Positions 27,773-36,663 are shown, counted from the stretch's first letter. The stretch is 64,000 bases of DNA from Microbacterium sp. LWH11-1.2 (GCF_038397745.1 NZ_CP151636.1:558001-622000), one strand, 5' to 3'. Made by a program: numbers and translations. The notes: generated by a model from the sequence alone, not told the origin.

Positions 27773-28828
27773 TCAGCCGCCCGCCACGAACCGCACATCG
27801 GCGGGGTCGATGCGCAGCCGCAGCGGATCCCCCGGGGCGAGTCCCACGGCATCGGCGAGCGGCACGTCGACCTGGCAGTACGGCGTGTGCACCCGGATGC
27901 CGGCCAGCGTCGACTCGAGCCGGGTGACCTGCGTGCGCCACGCGGCGGCATCCGTCACCGCGTGATCGACGAGGCGCACATCCTGCGGGCGGAACACCGC
28001 TACCAGCGCTGCTCCGTCCGACGCGGCCAGCGCGCGCGACGCGGCATCCGCGCTCTCGAGGCGGAGCCCGTCGCTCGACCACCCGCCGTCCTGTGCGATG
28101 CCGACGACGCGATTGACGCCGGCGATGGAGGCGACGAAACCGGATGCCGGTGCCGCCAGCACCTCGCGCACGGGTCCGCTCTGCGTCACGCGACCGGACT
28201 CGATCACGACGAGGCGCTCGGCGAGCGCGACGGCATCCGCCGCATCGTGCGTCACCGCGATCGTCGTGGTCCCCGCGAGCTGGTCGCGGAGCATCCGCCG
28301 GATCTCCCCTGCCGTCTCGGGATCGAGCGCGACGAGCGGCTCGTCCAGGAGCACCGCACGCGGAGACGCGGCGAGCGCACGGGCGACGGCGACGCGTTGG
28401 CCCTCGCCGCCGGAGAGCTCTCGAGGCATGCGGTCCCCTGCTCCCGGAAGACCGACACGGATGAGCCAGTCGTCCGCGGAGTCGCGCGCCGCGCGGGCGT
28501 CGACACCACCCGCACGCGGTCCGAAGGCCACGTTCTCGCGCACCGACAGGTGCGGGAACAGCCGCGCGTCCTGCCCGAGCAGCACGATGCCGCGACTCAT
28601 GGGCTCCGTGCGCACACGCGGAGTCTCGACGCGATCGACGACCCTGCCTCCGACCGCGATCTCGCCGGCGGTCAGTGGCTCGAGCCCGGCGAGCGCCTGG
28701 AGGAGCGTCGACTTGCCCGCCCCACTCGGCCCCATCACCGCGACGGTCTCACCGGGGGCGACCTCCAGGGCGACATCGACGGCGAAGTACTCACGAGCGA
28801 CGACCACGTGCGCACGCAGCCCGCTCAT
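27773..28828 (-). CDS. modC: Molybdate ABC transporter ATP-binding protein
   Basis: ATPase of the molybdate importer, 351 residues. Walker A is AVMGPSGAGKSTLLQALAGL, the Q-loop ILLGQDARLFPHLSV is replaced here by VLLGQDARLFPHLSV, and the signature is LSGGEGQRVAVARAL, with E in place of the usual Q. Walker B is AVLLDEPLVALD. The C-terminal third carries the regulatory TOBE/MOP-like domain (RVHTPYCQVDVPLADAVGL). The ATG (28828) overlaps the modB stop. It converges on the VOC gene. Confidence 0.94.
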   Translation of the reverse strand: MSGLRAHVVVAREYFAVDVALEVAPGETVAVMGPSGAGKSTLLQALAGLEPLTAGEIAVGGRVVDRVETPRVRTEPMSRGIVLLGQDARLFPHLSVRENVAFGPRAGGVDARAARDSADDWLIRVGLPGAGDRMPRELSGGEGQRVAVARALAASPRAVLLDEPLVALDPETAGEIRRMLRDQLAGTTTIAVTHDAADAVALAERLVVIESGRVTQSGPVREVLAAPASGFVASIAGVNRVVGIAQDGGWSSDGLRLESADAASRALAASDGAALVAVFRPQDVRLVDHAVTDAAAWRTQVTRLESTLAGIRVHTPYCQVDVPLADAVGLAPGDPLRLRIDPADVRFVAGG

Positions 28829-29613
28829 CGCGCCGCCCCCGGCCGCCAGCCGCGCACCAGCAGCAGCACCGCGATGGCGGTGGCGAGGAGCAGCAGCGCG
28901 AGCGCGACCGCCGCCCCCTGCGACACCCCGGCGCCGTTGAACGCGGTGTAGATCGCGAGCGGCATGGTCTGGGTGACGCCCGGGCGGTTGCCGGCGAACA
29001 GCGCCGTCGCCCCGAACTCGCCGATGGCGCGGGCGAAGCACAGCACGATGCCCGCCACGATGCCGGGCGCCGCGAGCGGCAGGGTGATGCGGCGGAGGAT
29101 CGTCCACCGCCCCGCACCGAGCGCCGCGGCCGTGCGCTCGTAGTCGACGCCGGAGGTGCGCACGGCGCCCTCGACGGCGAGCACCAGGAACGGCAGGGCG
29201 ACGAAGGTCTGCGCGAGCACGACAGCGGGGGTGCTGAACGACAGCCCGAGGCCGCCGAGCCATCCGGCACGTCCGAACAGGTACAGCAGTGCGACGCCGC
29301 CGACCATCGGGGGAAGGACGAGCGGAACCGTCACCGCGGCGCGGAGCACGGCCGCCAGGCGAGGGCCCGAGCGGGCGATGTACAGGGCGAGCGGCACGCC
29401 CACGACGACACACAGCAGCGTGGCGACGAGTCCGGTGACGAGCGACAGCGTGAGCGCCGAGAGCGCGGCCTCCGAGGTGACGTCCGCGATGAACGTCGAC
29501 CACTGCACGCGGGCGACGAGCGCGGCGAGCGGAACGATCAGGAGAGCCAGTCCGACGAAGGCGGGGACGGCGAGCGCGCGGGGCGCGTAGCCCTGCGCGC
29601 CGGCCGGACTCAT
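28825..29613 (-). CDS. modB: Molybdate ABC transporter permease
   Basis: Inner-membrane permease, 262 residues, with about six helices. The first is PAFVGLALLIVPLAALVARV. The docking loop is ERTAAALGAGRWTILRRITL, and the family motif FARAIGEFGATALFAGNRPG lies after it, as in ModB. The start overlaps the modA stop and the stop overlaps the modC start, both by ATGA. Longer frames upstream are shadows of modA. Confidence 0.95.
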   Translation of the reverse strand: MSPAGAQGYAPRALAVPAFVGLALLIVPLAALVARVQWSTFIADVTSEAALSALTLSLVTGLVATLLCVVVGVPLALYIARSGPRLAAVLRAAVTVPLVLPPMVGGVALLYLFGRAGWLGGLGLSFSTPAVVLAQTFVALPFLVLAVEGAVRTSGVDYERTAAALGAGRWTILRRITLPLAAPGIVAGIVLCFARAIGEFGATALFAGNRPGVTQTMPLAIYTAFNGAGVSQGAAVALALLLLATAIAVLLLVRGWRPGAAR

Positions 29614-30398
29614 GGCTTGCCGAATCCGAAGTCCGCCAGGATCTTCTGACCCGCGTCCGAGAGCACGAACGCGACGAACGCCTCGGCGGCATCCGGGTTC
29701 GCTGCATCGGCGAGCGCGGCGATCGGATAGTGGTTCACGACGTCCTCGGCGCCCTCGGGCACGATCACCTCGACGTCGTCGCGACCGACCACATCCGTCG
29801 CGTACACGAGACCGGCGTCGGCTTCGGATGCCGCGACCTTCGTGAGCACGGCGGTCACGTTCTGCTCGAGGCTCGCCGCCTGGACCGTGACACCGGCGGC
29901 GGTGAGGAGCTTCGCGGATGCCGCGCCGCACGGGACCTCGGGGGCGCAGAGCACTGTGGTGACCTCGGCGAGGTCGGCGAGCGATTTCACGTCTCCGGGG
30001 TTGCCTGCGGGAACCGCGATCACGAGGGTGTTGGAGGCGAAGAGCGCCGGGTCGATCGCGGCATCCTTCGCCTTGTCCATGTTCGCCTCGTCGGCGGAGG
30101 CGAAGACGTCGGCCGGGGCACCCTCGAGGATCTGGGTGACGAGCGTCGACGAGCCGTCGTAGACCGGGCTGACCGTCACGTCGGGGTTCTCGGCGGTGAA
30201 CTCCTCGGCGATCGCGTCGAAGGCACCCGAGAGCGATGCGGCGGCGTACACGTTCAGCTCACCGCTCAGGGTGCTCTCCGCGGTCGTCTCGGAGGGCGAG
30301 GCCGACGGAGTGGATCCGGCCGCGCCCGCACACCCGGTGAGGGCGAGGACGGCGGCAGCGAGGAGCGCGGTGGCGGAGCGGCGGAGTGCGCGGTTCAT
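29610..30398 (-). CDS. modA: Molybdate-binding lipoprotein
   Basis: Extracellular molybdate receptor, 262 residues. The lipoprotein signal TALLAAAVLALTGC is followed by a Ser/Thr-rich linker. The binding domain starts LNVYAAASLSGAFDAIAEEF, where the first serine is a usual oxyanion contact, and continues with VSPVYDGSSTLVTQILEGAP, the second contact site. It is the second gene of the operon, one base after the HTH-TOBE regulator gene, and the major specificity factor for molybdate or tungstate. Confidence 0.95.
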   Translation of the reverse strand: MNRALRRSATALLAAAVLALTGCAGAAGSTPSASPSETTAESTLSGELNVYAAASLSGAFDAIAEEFTAENPDVTVSPVYDGSSTLVTQILEGAPADVFASADEANMDKAKDAAIDPALFASNTLVIAVPAGNPGDVKSLADLAEVTTVLCAPEVPCGAASAKLLTAAGVTVQAASLEQNVTAVLTKVAASEADAGLVYATDVVGRDDVEVIVPEGAEDVVNHYPIAALADAANPDAAEAFVAFVLSDAGQKILADFGFGKP

Positions 30399-30399
30399 G

Positions 30400-30792
30400 T
30401 CAGTCCTTCGGGAGTTCGACGACGACCTGCGTCGCCTTGACGGATGCGGTGGCGAGAGAGCCGACCTCGAGATGCAGTTCGCGCGCGGCCTCCGCTGACA
30501 TCAGCGACACGACCCGGTGCGGGCCCGCCTGGAGATCGACCTGGGCCATCAGCCCGTCGATCTGCACGCGCGTGACGATGCCGACGAAGCGGTTGCGGGC
30601 GCTGGACAGCAGGTGGTCCGCGGCCTTCGCCTCCTCGGCGAGCGCGACCGCGCGGGCGGCGAGCGCGTCGCCCGGGATCTCCGCCGGGACGGCATCCGTC
30701 ACGGGCAGGAGTCCGTGATCGATCCAGCGCCGGACGGTGTCGTCGCTCACGCCGAGGAGCTGCGCGGCGCGTGCGATGCGGTAGGTCTGCAT
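30400..30792 (-). CDS. HTH-TOBE molybdate-responsive regulator candidate
   Basis: A 130-residue two-domain protein. An excisionase/MerR-like helix-turn-helix (RIARAAQLLGVSDDTVRRWI) is followed by a single TOBE/Mop domain (NRFVGIVTRVQIDGLMAQVD to the end), which binds molybdate in Mop and ModE. This is not the classical ModE layout. It is the first gene of the modABC operon, so it may sense molybdate and control the operon, or store the anion. The ATG start is clear and the gap to modA is one base. Confidence 0.88.
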   Translation of the reverse strand: MQTYRIARAAQLLGVSDDTVRRWIDHGLLPVTDAVPAEIPGDALAARAVALAEEAKAADHLLSSARNRFVGIVTRVQIDGLMAQVDLQAGPHRVVSLMSAEAARELHLEVGSLATASVKATQVVVELPKD

Positions 30793-30804
30793 GGGGCGAA
30801 TCTA

Positions 30805-30823
30805 CCGCAGATGCGGAACCTGC
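30805..30823 (-). promoter_or_regulatory. Candidate operator and promoter of the mod operon
   Basis: The perfect 12-bp palindrome CCGCAGATGCGG (30805-30816) lies 13 bp upstream of the HTH-TOBE ATG. On the minus strand a TTGCAG (-35-like, 30824-30819) and a TAGATT (-10-like, 30803-30798) flank it with only a 15-bp spacer, so the promoter call is weak. The palindrome would suit autoregulation by the HTH-TOBE protein. Confidence 0.4.
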
Positions 30824-30864
30824 AACCATATTCGTCCGATTCTGCGTAACTAAGGCGCGATTCG

Positions 30865-31878
30865 TCAGGGACTCCGCGAAATGTCGCCTCTCACCGCGAG
30901 GACCACGGCCAGTCCGCTGACCAGCATCCAGGCCAGACCACCGCACCAGACCGCGATCGTCCCGATCACCACGAGCTCGCCGACGTCGACAGCCCTGCCG
31001 AGCGCGATCGTCGCGGTCGCGTACATGCCGATCGGGAAGACGATGCTCCACCATCCGACAGTGAAGCTCCGGGCGGCGGGCCTGGTGCGCAGGTCGCGGA
31101 TGCCGAGTCCGACGAGGAAAGGGATGAGGAACGTCCCGAACGACCACAGCACCATCGAGACGACGGTCACGGCGCCCTCGGTTCCGGGGAGTGCGACGGT
31201 GTCGGCGGTGAGGACACGCGACGCGGCGAGCGTCGAAATCGCCGTCGCGCCCGTGAGCACCCAGGCCGTCGGCGCCACGTCGATCCGATCGCGTGTCTCC
31301 GAGAGCAGTCGCACCACGACGGCCGCCATGAGCAGCAGATACACGACGATGCCCAGGCACCACAGCGCGAAGGCCACGAGCGACAGCGCGTGGTGATCAC
31401 CGGCTGTCGCGCTCGTGAGCACCGACAGCGACTGGGTGGCGACGACGACGAGGAACCATCCGCCGTCGACGGTCGGCAGCAGCGGTCGCACCGCGGCGTG
31501 CGTGACGAGCCAGGGCAGCATCCCGTAGACCAGGAGCAGCCAGAGCAGCGCCTCGACGACGAGGGCGCCGGGCAGCATCCCCGCGGCTCCGAGCGACGCT
31601 CCGAGCGTCGCGGTCACCCCCGTCGCGGCGACGATCGTGAAGAAGCCGAACGCGCGGGCGGGGTCGCGCGCATCGCGGAGCACCTCCCCCGGCGCGACGA
31701 TCAGGCGCCCGACGGTGGCGACGAGCAGAAGGACGTAGCCGACCGCCGCGAGGACCAGTGCGACGACCCCCACGGGACGGATGCCGATGGCGACGAACGA
31801 CGTGCCGACGATCCCCGTCGCCATGACGAACGAGAACCCCGCGGGCGGGACCCGCTCGATCACCGTGCGCAGCGACAT
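30865..31878 (-). CDS. TDT-family anion transporter (TehA/Ssu1/SLAC1 type)
   Basis: Integral membrane protein of 337 residues with about ten helices, of the tellurite-resistance/dicarboxylate transporter family. The opening PPAGFSFVMATGIVGTSFVA and ARAFGFFTIVAATGVTATLG are family features. Members include the yeast sulfite exporter Ssu1 and the plant anion channel SLAC1. It begins three bases after the stop of the sulfite-oxidase-type membrane fusion, so they are almost certainly co-expressed, and sulfite or a related small anion is a plausible substrate. Confidence 0.87.
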   Translation of the reverse strand: MSLRTVIERVPPAGFSFVMATGIVGTSFVAIGIRPVGVVALVLAAVGYVLLLVATVGRLIVAPGEVLRDARDPARAFGFFTIVAATGVTATLGASLGAAGMLPGALVVEALLWLLLVYGMLPWLVTHAAVRPLLPTVDGGWFLVVVATQSLSVLTSATAGDHHALSLVAFALWCLGIVVYLLLMAAVVVRLLSETRDRIDVAPTAWVLTGATAISTLAASRVLTADTVALPGTEGAVTVVSMVLWSFGTFLIPFLVGLGIRDLRTRPAARSFTVGWWSIVFPIGMYATATIALGRAVDVGELVVIGTIAVWCGGLAWMLVSGLAVVLAVRGDISRSP

Positions 31879-31881
31879 CGC

Positions 31882-33696
31882 TCAGATCGACTGCCGGTAG
31901 CCGAAGAACTCGTGATCGTTGTTGTATCCGCCGAGACCGCCGCCGACGTCTTCGAAGCGCTCGACGAACTCGATCCCCTGGATCCACTTCACCATCTTGA
32001 AGCCCAGCTGCGCCTCGTTGCGGAGCCGCAGCGGCGCACCGTGCGAGAAGGTGAGGGGCTCGTCGTTCATGTCGTACGCGAGCATCGTCAGGTGGTACCG
32101 CATCTGATCGATGTCCTGCGCGTCGTAGTAGAGACCGCCCTCCGCTCCCTCGGCGAACGAGTAGAAGACGACCCACTTCGCCTCGGGTGTCGGCCGCACG
32201 AGATCGAGAACCGACGACATCGAGACCCCGCCCCACTTGGCGACGCCCGACCATCCCTGGATGCAGAAGTGCTGGGTGATCTGGTCGTGGTGCGCCATCG
32301 CCCGGAGGTCGTCGACGCTCAGTGACACCGGATTCTCGACGAGCCCGCCGACGCGGAGACGATAGTCGCGGAACCCTCCCTCCTCCAGGCGCTTGTACTC
32401 GTCACTGTCGGGAACCCGGCCGTTCGACCAGAAGTACGGGGAGATGTCGTCCTCGGTGTACTCGCCCGGCTTCGAGTCCACGTGCTCGAAGAGCCGCTGC
32501 ACGGGACCGATCAGCGCGAGACCCATCCGGCGGATCGCGCGCGGATACCGGTACGTGACCGGAGTGGCGGCGACCCAGACGACGGCGAGCACCGCGCTCG
32601 TCGCGAGGAAGATCCAGAACCCCGTCCAGGAGTTCGTGTCGTTGCCCGCGTACATGTGGTTGAGGTTGCGCAGCGCCCCCGTCGCGAAGACGAGAGCGAC
32701 GTGCACGAGGACGAACATCACGTACCAGCACAGCACGAGGAAGTGCAGCGATCGGGCGAACTGGATGTTGAACACCCGGCTGATGCGACGGAACCGGGTC
32801 GACAGCGCCGGCGACATGCCGAGCCCGGTGAGCAGCGCCAGGGGAGCGGCCACGAAGACCGTGATGAAGTACGCGAGAAGCTGCAGGGCGTTGTAGTTCA
32901 CCCAGCCGTTCTCGGTCGGCCAGTCGAGCGACAGGTACTGGATCGCGGTGCTGATCGCGTTCGGTATGACATCCCAGCTCGTCGGCACGATCCGCGCCCA
33001 GTGACCCGTCACGAACAGCAGCACGACGAACACGATCCCGTTCACCAGCCACAGCACGTCGATGCTCAGGTGCCACCAGCGGGCCAGCCCGATCGAGTGG
33101 CGGCGCCCGGGCAGGCCGACTCCATCCGGAAGGGTGAGGGAGTCGCCCTTCGCGGTGTACGTCGGGTCGTCCGGTACCGGACGCTGCATCCGGAACCACT
33201 CCCTGCCGGGCGTGGAGTGCCGCGTCCAGTAGAGCCGCGGATGGTCGGCGAGGATGCTGAGCCCGGAACGGATCATGAAGAACATGAAGAAGATGTTGAG
33301 CCAGTGCTGCCATTGCATCCACACCGGGAAGCCCTCCGGCGTGCCTTCGGGGAGAGCGGATGCCCCGGGGTAGGTCTGCAGGAAGTCGCGCACGACAGGG
33401 AGGTCGACGATCCCTCGCGCGATCGAGATGCCCAGGATCATGACGGCGACCCCGATAGGCACGAGCCAGAGCAGGTTGAACCACTTCGTGCGACCGACCC
33501 GGACGCGCGGTGCGACCCCGTACTGCGCGGGAAGGCCGCCGGCCCAGTCCGCTCCGACCCGGTCGTGCCGCCGCGAGTCGAGCGCCTCACGGAACGAGGG
33601 CGACACCTCGCGCAGCTGCTGCGACCGCTGCTCTTTCGGCGTGCGGGCGAGCGTCTCCTGCTCGGCCGCGGCTGCCGCATCTCCGCTGTCGACCAT
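31882..33696 (-). CDS. Cytochrome-b-like / sulfite-oxidase-type molybdoenzyme fusion
   Basis: A 604-residue fusion. After about 70 polar residues come some six membrane helices resembling a cytochrome b561/formate-dehydrogenase-gamma domain, with histidines in WMQWQHWLNIFFMFFMIRSG, GLARWWHLSIDVLWLVNG and ARSLHFLVLCWYVMF as candidate haem ligands. The last 200 residues are a sulfite-oxidase-type molybdopterin domain; the likely Mo-ligand cysteine is in QITQHFCIQGWSGVAKWGGV. No twin-arginine signal is visible. With the N-terminus inside and six helices the Mo domain would face the cytoplasm. The TDT transporter follows three bases later. Confidence 0.9.
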   Translation of the reverse strand: MVDSGDAAAAAEQETLARTPKEQRSQQLREVSPSFREALDSRRHDRVGADWAGGLPAQYGVAPRVRVGRTKWFNLLWLVPIGVAVMILGISIARGIVDLPVVRDFLQTYPGASALPEGTPEGFPVWMQWQHWLNIFFMFFMIRSGLSILADHPRLYWTRHSTPGREWFRMQRPVPDDPTYTAKGDSLTLPDGVGLPGRRHSIGLARWWHLSIDVLWLVNGIVFVVLLFVTGHWARIVPTSWDVIPNAISTAIQYLSLDWPTENGWVNYNALQLLAYFITVFVAAPLALLTGLGMSPALSTRFRRISRVFNIQFARSLHFLVLCWYVMFVLVHVALVFATGALRNLNHMYAGNDTNSWTGFWIFLATSAVLAVVWVAATPVTYRYPRAIRRMGLALIGPVQRLFEHVDSKPGEYTEDDISPYFWSNGRVPDSDEYKRLEEGGFRDYRLRVGGLVENPVSLSVDDLRAMAHHDQITQHFCIQGWSGVAKWGGVSMSSVLDLVRPTPEAKWVVFYSFAEGAEGGLYYDAQDIDQMRYHLTMLAYDMNDEPLTFSHGAPLRLRNEAQLGFKMVKWIQGIEFVERFEDVGGGLGGYNNDHEFFGYRQSI

Positions 33697-33908
33697 GCTG
33701 CCCCCTCAGTCCGCGTCGTTCCCGCCGGGCCGAACACCGGCGAAGGCCTCGTGCCCCCGAGGATGGCAGAGCCGGAGCCGGAACGCGAGACCCGCGCCGC
33801 GAAGCGCGCGAGCTCAGGAGCGACGGTACTCCGCGACGATCGCCCCCGCATGTTCGCCTGCGACATACTCCCTCGTGCCGTGCCTGCGACGAGGCATACG
33901 CTGAAGCC

Positions 33909-34694
33909 ATGCAACCTCTCGTCGCCCCCGCATCCGCTCTGGAGCCGACCGAGCTCGTCCGCACCGCCCGGCACGCGGTGCTCGCGGGCATCGGCGAAGA
34001 GGGCCAGCGTCGCCTGAACGCCGCTCGTGTCACCGTCGTGGGTGCGGGCGGACTCGGCTCACCCGTGCTTCTCGCTCTCGCCGCCGCCGGCATCGGGGCC
34101 ATCACCGTGATCGACGACGACGTCGTGGAGCTGACGAACCTGCAGCGTCAGCTGGCGCACCGGGTCGAGGACATCGGCACGCGCAAGACCGCGTCCGCGG
34201 AGCGGGCGATCAGCGCTCTCGCCCCGCAGACCGTCATCACGCAGTTCCCGGAGCGACTCGACGCCGCGAACGCCGCACGACTGCTCGCCGGCGCCGACGT
34301 CGTCGTCGACACGAGCGACTCGTTCGCGACCCGCCGCGATGTCGCCGCCGCGACGCAGGAACTCGGCGTCCCCCTGGTGTGGGGCGCCGTGCAGGAGTGG
34401 CATGCGCAGGCCACGGTCTTCTGGTCGAACCCGCCGGAGGGCGAGCCGGTGGTGCTCGCCGACCTCTTCCCGCTCGGCACCGAGGGCGAGCCGCCGAGCT
34501 GTGCCCAGGTCGGCGTGCTCGGCGCTCTCTGCGTGCAGGTCGGCGGGATGCTGGCCGGCGAGGTGATCAAGCTCGTCACGGGAGCCGGGATGCCCCTGCT
34601 GGGCAGGCTCGCGATGATCGATGCGCTGACATCCCGCCAGCACGAGATCGCGATCCGCCCCGCGTCCAGGCAGACCGCGGCGGTGTCCGCGTGA
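33909..34694 (+). CDS. moeB: ThiF/MoeB-family adenylyltransferase
   Basis: E1-like enzyme, 261 residues, that adenylates the C-terminal glycine of MoaD so that it can receive sulfur. The nucleotide motif is VTVVGAGGLGSPVLLALAAA, then IDDDVVELTNLQRQ with conserved contacts, and VVVDTSDSFATRRDV. The late cysteine in PPSCAQVGVLGALC may be the sulfur-relay or active-site residue. There is no rhodanese domain. The ATG at 33909 lies seven bases after a TACGCT -10-like element, so it may be leaderless. It overlaps moeA. Confidence 0.93.
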   Translation: MQPLVAPASALEPTELVRTARHAVLAGIGEEGQRRLNAARVTVVGAGGLGSPVLLALAAAGIGAITVIDDDVVELTNLQRQLAHRVEDIGTRKTASAERAISALAPQTVITQFPERLDAANAARLLAGADVVVDTSDSFATRRDVAAATQELGVPLVWGAVQEWHAQATVFWSNPPEGEPVVLADLFPLGTEGEPPSCAQVGVLGALCVQVGGMLAGEVIKLVTGAGMPLLGRLAMIDALTSRQHEIAIRPASRQTAAVSA

Positions 34695-35935
34695 GCGGCG
34701 CGACCGGGCGGCGCTCCGTCGAGGAGCAGCTCGCCGTCGTCCTCGACGCCGTGCACGTTCTCGAGGCCGAGACCCGTGCGGTGCAGGATGCCGCGGGGCG
34801 CACGCTCGCCGATCCTGCTGTCGCCGCCCACGACATCCCGCTGTTCGACAACTCCGCGATGGACGGCTTCGCGGTACGCGGTGCCGACGTCGAGGCGGCA
34901 TCCGCGGCGAACCCGGTCACCCTCCGCGTCGTCGCGGACCTGCCGGCCGGGGTGTCTCTCGACCCGCCGCTGGGCCCCGGCGAGGCCGCACGCATCATGA
35001 CCGGCTCGCCTTCTCCGGCCGACGCCGACACGATCGTGCCGTTCGAGGACACCGCGGGCGGCCTCGCGGACTCCCTGGGAGAGGTGCAGGTTCTGCGGGC
35101 ACCCGCGAAGCCGGGCGCGTTCGTGCGTCGGCGCGGGGCGGACCTGCGGGCCGGCGACGACGTCGTGCTCGCGGGCGAGCGCCTGGGCGCGTTCCAGATC
35201 GCCGCCGCGGTCGCCGCCGGGATCGCCGAGGTGACCGTGACCCGCGCGCCGCGCGTGGCCGTGGTGTCGACCGGCAGCGAGCTGCTCGCGCCCGGAGAGC
35301 CCGCGGCACGGGGACGCATCCCCGATTCCAACGGGCCGCTGCTCGCACAGCTGGTGGCGGATGCCGATGCCGAGGTCGTGCTCGTCGCACGCGTGCCCGA
35401 CGAGGCCGATGCCGTCCGCGCGGTCACGGCAGAGGCCACTGCTCTCGGCGCCGATGTGATCGTGTTCTCGGGCGGTGTGAGCGCCGGAGCGTACGAGCCC
35501 GTGCGCGGCGCGTTCGACGGGAAGGGCGAGGTCGAGTTCGTCGGCGTCGCGATGCAGCCCGGCAAGCCGCAGGCGTTCGGGGTGCTGGATGCGGGGGCAC
35601 TCGTCTTCGGCCTCCCCGGCAACCCGGTCAGCGTCGCCGTGTCGTTCGAGGTATTCGTGCGCCCCGCTCTGCTCGCGATGCAGGGGCGCACCGGCATCCA
35701 TCGCCCGCACGCGACGTTCACCGCCGACGCCGCCTGGACCACTCCCCCCGGTCGCCGCCAGTACCTCCCTGCCGTGGTCGATCTGATCGCCCGCACCGTG
35801 CGCCCCGCGACGTCCGGCGGCTCGGGGTCGCACCTGGCGGGCGGGCTGGCCCGCGCGCAGGCGTTCGCGATCGTCCCCGCCGAGGTGGAGGCCGTTTCCG
35901 TGGGCGACGCGATCGATGTCATGCTGGTCGGATGA
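34691..35935 (+). CDS. moeA: Molybdopterin molybdenumtransferase MoeA
   Basis: Inserts molybdate into adenylated molybdopterin. It has 414 residues. Family motifs are PLFDNSAMDGFAVRGADVEA, GEAARIMTGSPSPADADTIV, and the molybdopterin-binding domain VAVVSTGSELLAPGEPAARG with the later FSGGVSAGAYEPV. The C-terminal domain has LPGNPVSVAVSFEVFV. The GTG start (34691) overlaps the moeB stop (GTGA), and its end overlaps moaC (ATGA). Confidence 0.96.
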   Translation: MSGATGRRSVEEQLAVVLDAVHVLEAETRAVQDAAGRTLADPAVAAHDIPLFDNSAMDGFAVRGADVEAASAANPVTLRVVADLPAGVSLDPPLGPGEAARIMTGSPSPADADTIVPFEDTAGGLADSLGEVQVLRAPAKPGAFVRRRGADLRAGDDVVLAGERLGAFQIAAAVAAGIAEVTVTRAPRVAVVSTGSELLAPGEPAARGRIPDSNGPLLAQLVADADAEVVLVARVPDEADAVRAVTAEATALGADVIVFSGGVSAGAYEPVRGAFDGKGEVEFVGVAMQPGKPQAFGVLDAGALVFGLPGNPVSVAVSFEVFVRPALLAMQGRTGIHRPHATFTADAAWTTPPGRRQYLPAVVDLIARTVRPATSGGSGSHLAGGLARAQAFAIVPAEVEAVSVGDAIDVMLVG

Positions 35936-36426
35936 GCTTCCCTCACCTTGACGCGGCCGGCCGCGCGCACATGGTCGATGTGACCGCGAAGCAGCCGACC
36001 GTCCGCACGGCGTCCGCACGCGGCTTCGTCCGCTGCAGCCCCGAAGTGATCGCGGCCCTCCGTGACGGCACCGCCCCGAAGGGCGACGTGCTCGCCGTCG
36101 CGCGCATCGCCGGCATCCAGGCCGCCAAGTCCACGCCCGCGCTGCTCCCGCTGGCGCACGTCATCGGCGTGCACCGCGCGAGCATCGAGCTCGACATCAT
36201 CGACGACGGCGTGCTCATCGAGGCGACCGTCGGCACGGCCGACCGCACCGGCGTCGAGATGGAGGCCCTCACGGCCGTGTCGGTGACGGCCCTCGCCATC
36301 GTCGACATGATCAAGGGCATCGATCGCGCGGTCGTGATCGAGAACGTGCGCATCGTCGCGAAGTCGGGCGGGCGCTCCGGTGACTGGGTCCGCCCCGGCG
36401 AAGACGCACCGGGAGACGCACGATGA
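35932..36426 (+). CDS. moaC: Cyclic pyranopterin monophosphate synthase MoaC
   Basis: Second enzyme of cofactor synthesis, completing the rearrangement begun by MoaA. It has 164 residues. MVDVTAKQPTVRTASARGFV, the segment AAKSTPALLPLAHVIGVH, and GVEMEALTAVSVTALAIVDM are diagnostic, with the catalytic lysine expected in the late MIKGIDRAVVIENV region. It overlaps moeA before and moaD after. Confidence 0.97.
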   Translation: MSFPHLDAAGRAHMVDVTAKQPTVRTASARGFVRCSPEVIAALRDGTAPKGDVLAVARIAGIQAAKSTPALLPLAHVIGVHRASIELDIIDDGVLIEATVGTADRTGVEMEALTAVSVTALAIVDMIKGIDRAVVIENVRIVAKSGGRSGDWVRPGEDAPGDAR

Positions 36427-36656
36427 CCCGCGTACGCTACTTCGCCGCCGCCGCAGAGGCCGCCGGAACGGATGCCGAGGAACGGGACGAGCCCACGCTG
36501 CTCGCGTTCCGCGCCGCGGTCGTGGCGCAGCATCCGGCCCTCACCGACATCCTGCCGCGCTGCGCGGTTCTCGTCGACGGCGTCCGCGCGGATGACGACC
36601 GTCCGCTCGACGATGCCGAGCTGATCGACGTCCTGCCGCCCTTCGCCGGGGGCTGA
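36423..36656 (+). CDS. moaD: Molybdopterin synthase sulfur-carrier subunit MoaD
   Basis: Ubiquitin-fold sulfur carrier of 77 residues. VRYFAAAAEAAGTDAEE is the N-terminal strand-helix, and the protein ends in PPFAGG, whose Gly-Gly becomes the thiocarboxylate. It is activated by MoeB and pairs with MoaE, whose gene converges on it 14 bp away, an unusual opposite-strand arrangement for the two halves of one enzyme. Confidence 0.95.
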   Translation: MTRVRYFAAAAEAAGTDAEERDEPTLLAFRAAVVAQHPALTDILPRCAVLVDGVRADDDRPLDDAELIDVLPPFAGG

Positions 36657-36663
36657 GACGGCC

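Noticed and set aside
27773..29707. An apparent 644-residue modB-modC fusion
   Set aside because: The extra N-terminal part is a shadow frame of modB. ModC starts at ATG 28828, overlapping the modB stop.
34148..36019. A 623-codon minus-strand frame opposite moeB and moeA
   Set aside because: It is antisense to two genes with full family motifs and has no recognisable domain.
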